From positions 1 through 5,771 of the forward strand of contig JALTFF010000125.1 in the NCBI GenBank assembly GCA_027007465.1: a stretch of DNA of 5,771 bases, given 5' to 3'. Made by a program: the position numbers and the translations under genes. The stretch comes from a bacterium (lineage in GTDB: Bacteria > Patescibacteriota > Patescibacteriia > Patescibacteriales > JALTFF01). The notes beneath the pieces were generated by a model. That model saw only the letters and a program-made list of their open reading frames with translations. It ran no database searches and had not been told where the DNA came from. How positions within the stretch are numbered: position 1 is the stretch's first letter; each line of letters begins with the position of its first letter. Shown here one piece after another: positions 5,281 through 5,771 of this stretch.

Positions 5281-5771
5281 ATGAATATATTAGCCATTGA
5301 AACATCTTGTGATGAGACAGCCATAGCTATTGTAAAATTTAATAAAGATATGGTTAAAATTATTTCTCATAATGTCTTTTCTCAAATTAAAATTCACAAT
5401 CAATATGGAGGAATTATCCCAGAAATTGCTGCGCGCAATCATGTTTTGAAAATAATCCCTGTACTAGATAAATCATTAAGTCAACTCAAAAAAAATAAGA
5501 CAGGAAATAAGATTGATGCCATAGCTGTGACAGTAGGCCCTGGCTTAATTACATCATTGATGGTTGGAATAGAAACAGCTAAAGTGCTTTCTTATTATTG
5601 GGAAAAACCATGTATTGCAATAAATCATATTGAGGGCCATATTTATGCTAATTTTATAGATAATTCAAAAAATATTAAATTTCCAGCTATAATACTAACT
5701 GTATCTGGCGGACATACAAATATAATTTTAATGAAAGAACATCTAAAATATAAAATTATTGGCAAAACTTT
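5281..5771 (+). CDS. tsaD: tRNA N6-adenosine threonylcarbamoyltransferase TsaD, N-terminal part (runs off window)
   Basis: TsaD (Kae1/YgjD family) transfers the threonylcarbamoyl group from threonylcarbamoyl-AMP to adenosine 37 of tRNAs that read ANN codons, making t6A, in complex with TsaB and TsaE. The 163 visible codons cover about half of the usual 330-350 residues. The ASKHA-fold start MNILAIETSCDET (1-13) is canonical. GGIIPEIAARNH (43-54) and VTVGPGLITSLMVG (83-96) follow. NHIEGH (115-120) carries the two metal-binding histidines (116 and 120), and VSGGHT (141-146) is the nucleotide-site motif. The frame is open to the window end, with no defect. The ATG at 5281 is certain because the family starts at this point. 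There is no Shine-Dalgarno sequence. The gene is divergent from the 3D gene. Confidence 0.96.
   Translation, partial: MNILAIETSCDETAIAIVKFNKDMVKIISHNVFSQIKIHNQYGGIIPEIAARNHVLKIIPVLDKSLSQLKKNKTGNKIDAIAVTVGPGLITSLMVGIETAKVLSYYWEKPCIAINHIEGHIYANFIDNSKNIKFPAIILTVSGGHTNIILMKEHLKYKIIGKT

Noticed and set aside
1..5771. CRISPR array or tandem repeats
   Set aside because: No regularly spaced direct repeats were seen; the repeats present are palindromes or a single near-duplicate pair.

Overview
The window is AT-rich bacterial DNA with short, compact genes that use the standard code: every intact gene ends in TAA and none has an in-frame TGA. Three protein features are, from memory of the families, typical of Candidate Phyla Radiation (Patescibacteria) genomes. 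These are a two-subunit 2-oxoacid:ferredoxin oxidoreductase with gamma and alpha fused, a short secreted '3D' barrel protein, and a decayed IS481-like transposase of a type common there. The placement is an inference; no rRNA or other phylogenetic marker is complete here.

Layout. Positions 1-170 are a GC-richer stretch (about 53% G+C over the first 150 bases) full of small stems, with no convincing gene. Next is a minus-strand YraN-family (UPF0102) nuclease-like gene at 242-625. A divergent spacer carries an extended -10 promoter. It leads into a two-gene plus-strand operon: the gamma-alpha subunit (836-2524) and the beta subunit (2533-3336), 8 bp apart.

Positions 3337-4541 contain no intact gene. 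This stretch holds a GC-rich hairpin that can form two competing structures, a long-range 12-bp inverted repeat, a T-tailed hairpin, a perfect DnaA-box match, a 32-bp perfect palindrome, and the frameshifted remains of a DDE transposase on the minus strand (3907 to about 4362). A 36-bp perfect palindrome then overlaps the stop codon of a minus-strand 3D-domain gene (4542-5117). Between that gene and the plus-strand tsaD gene (starts 5281, runs off the window) lie two back-to-back promoters, a terminator-like hairpin in the 3D leader, and a 20-bp inverted repeat over the tsaD promoter.

Function. The operon encodes an enzyme that oxidatively decarboxylates a 2-oxoacid with CoA and passes electrons to ferredoxin. 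All four expected [4Fe-4S] cysteines and the thiamine diphosphate motif are present, so it should be active. YraN (DNA-processing fold), the 3D protein (cell wall) and TsaD (tRNA t6A modification) are unrelated housekeeping functions. I found no strong evidence of a new defence or mobile system. The best candidates for something undescribed are the structured, bistable 3371-3640 region, the hairpin-controlled divergent promoter region at 5118-5280, and the structured segment at 1-170.
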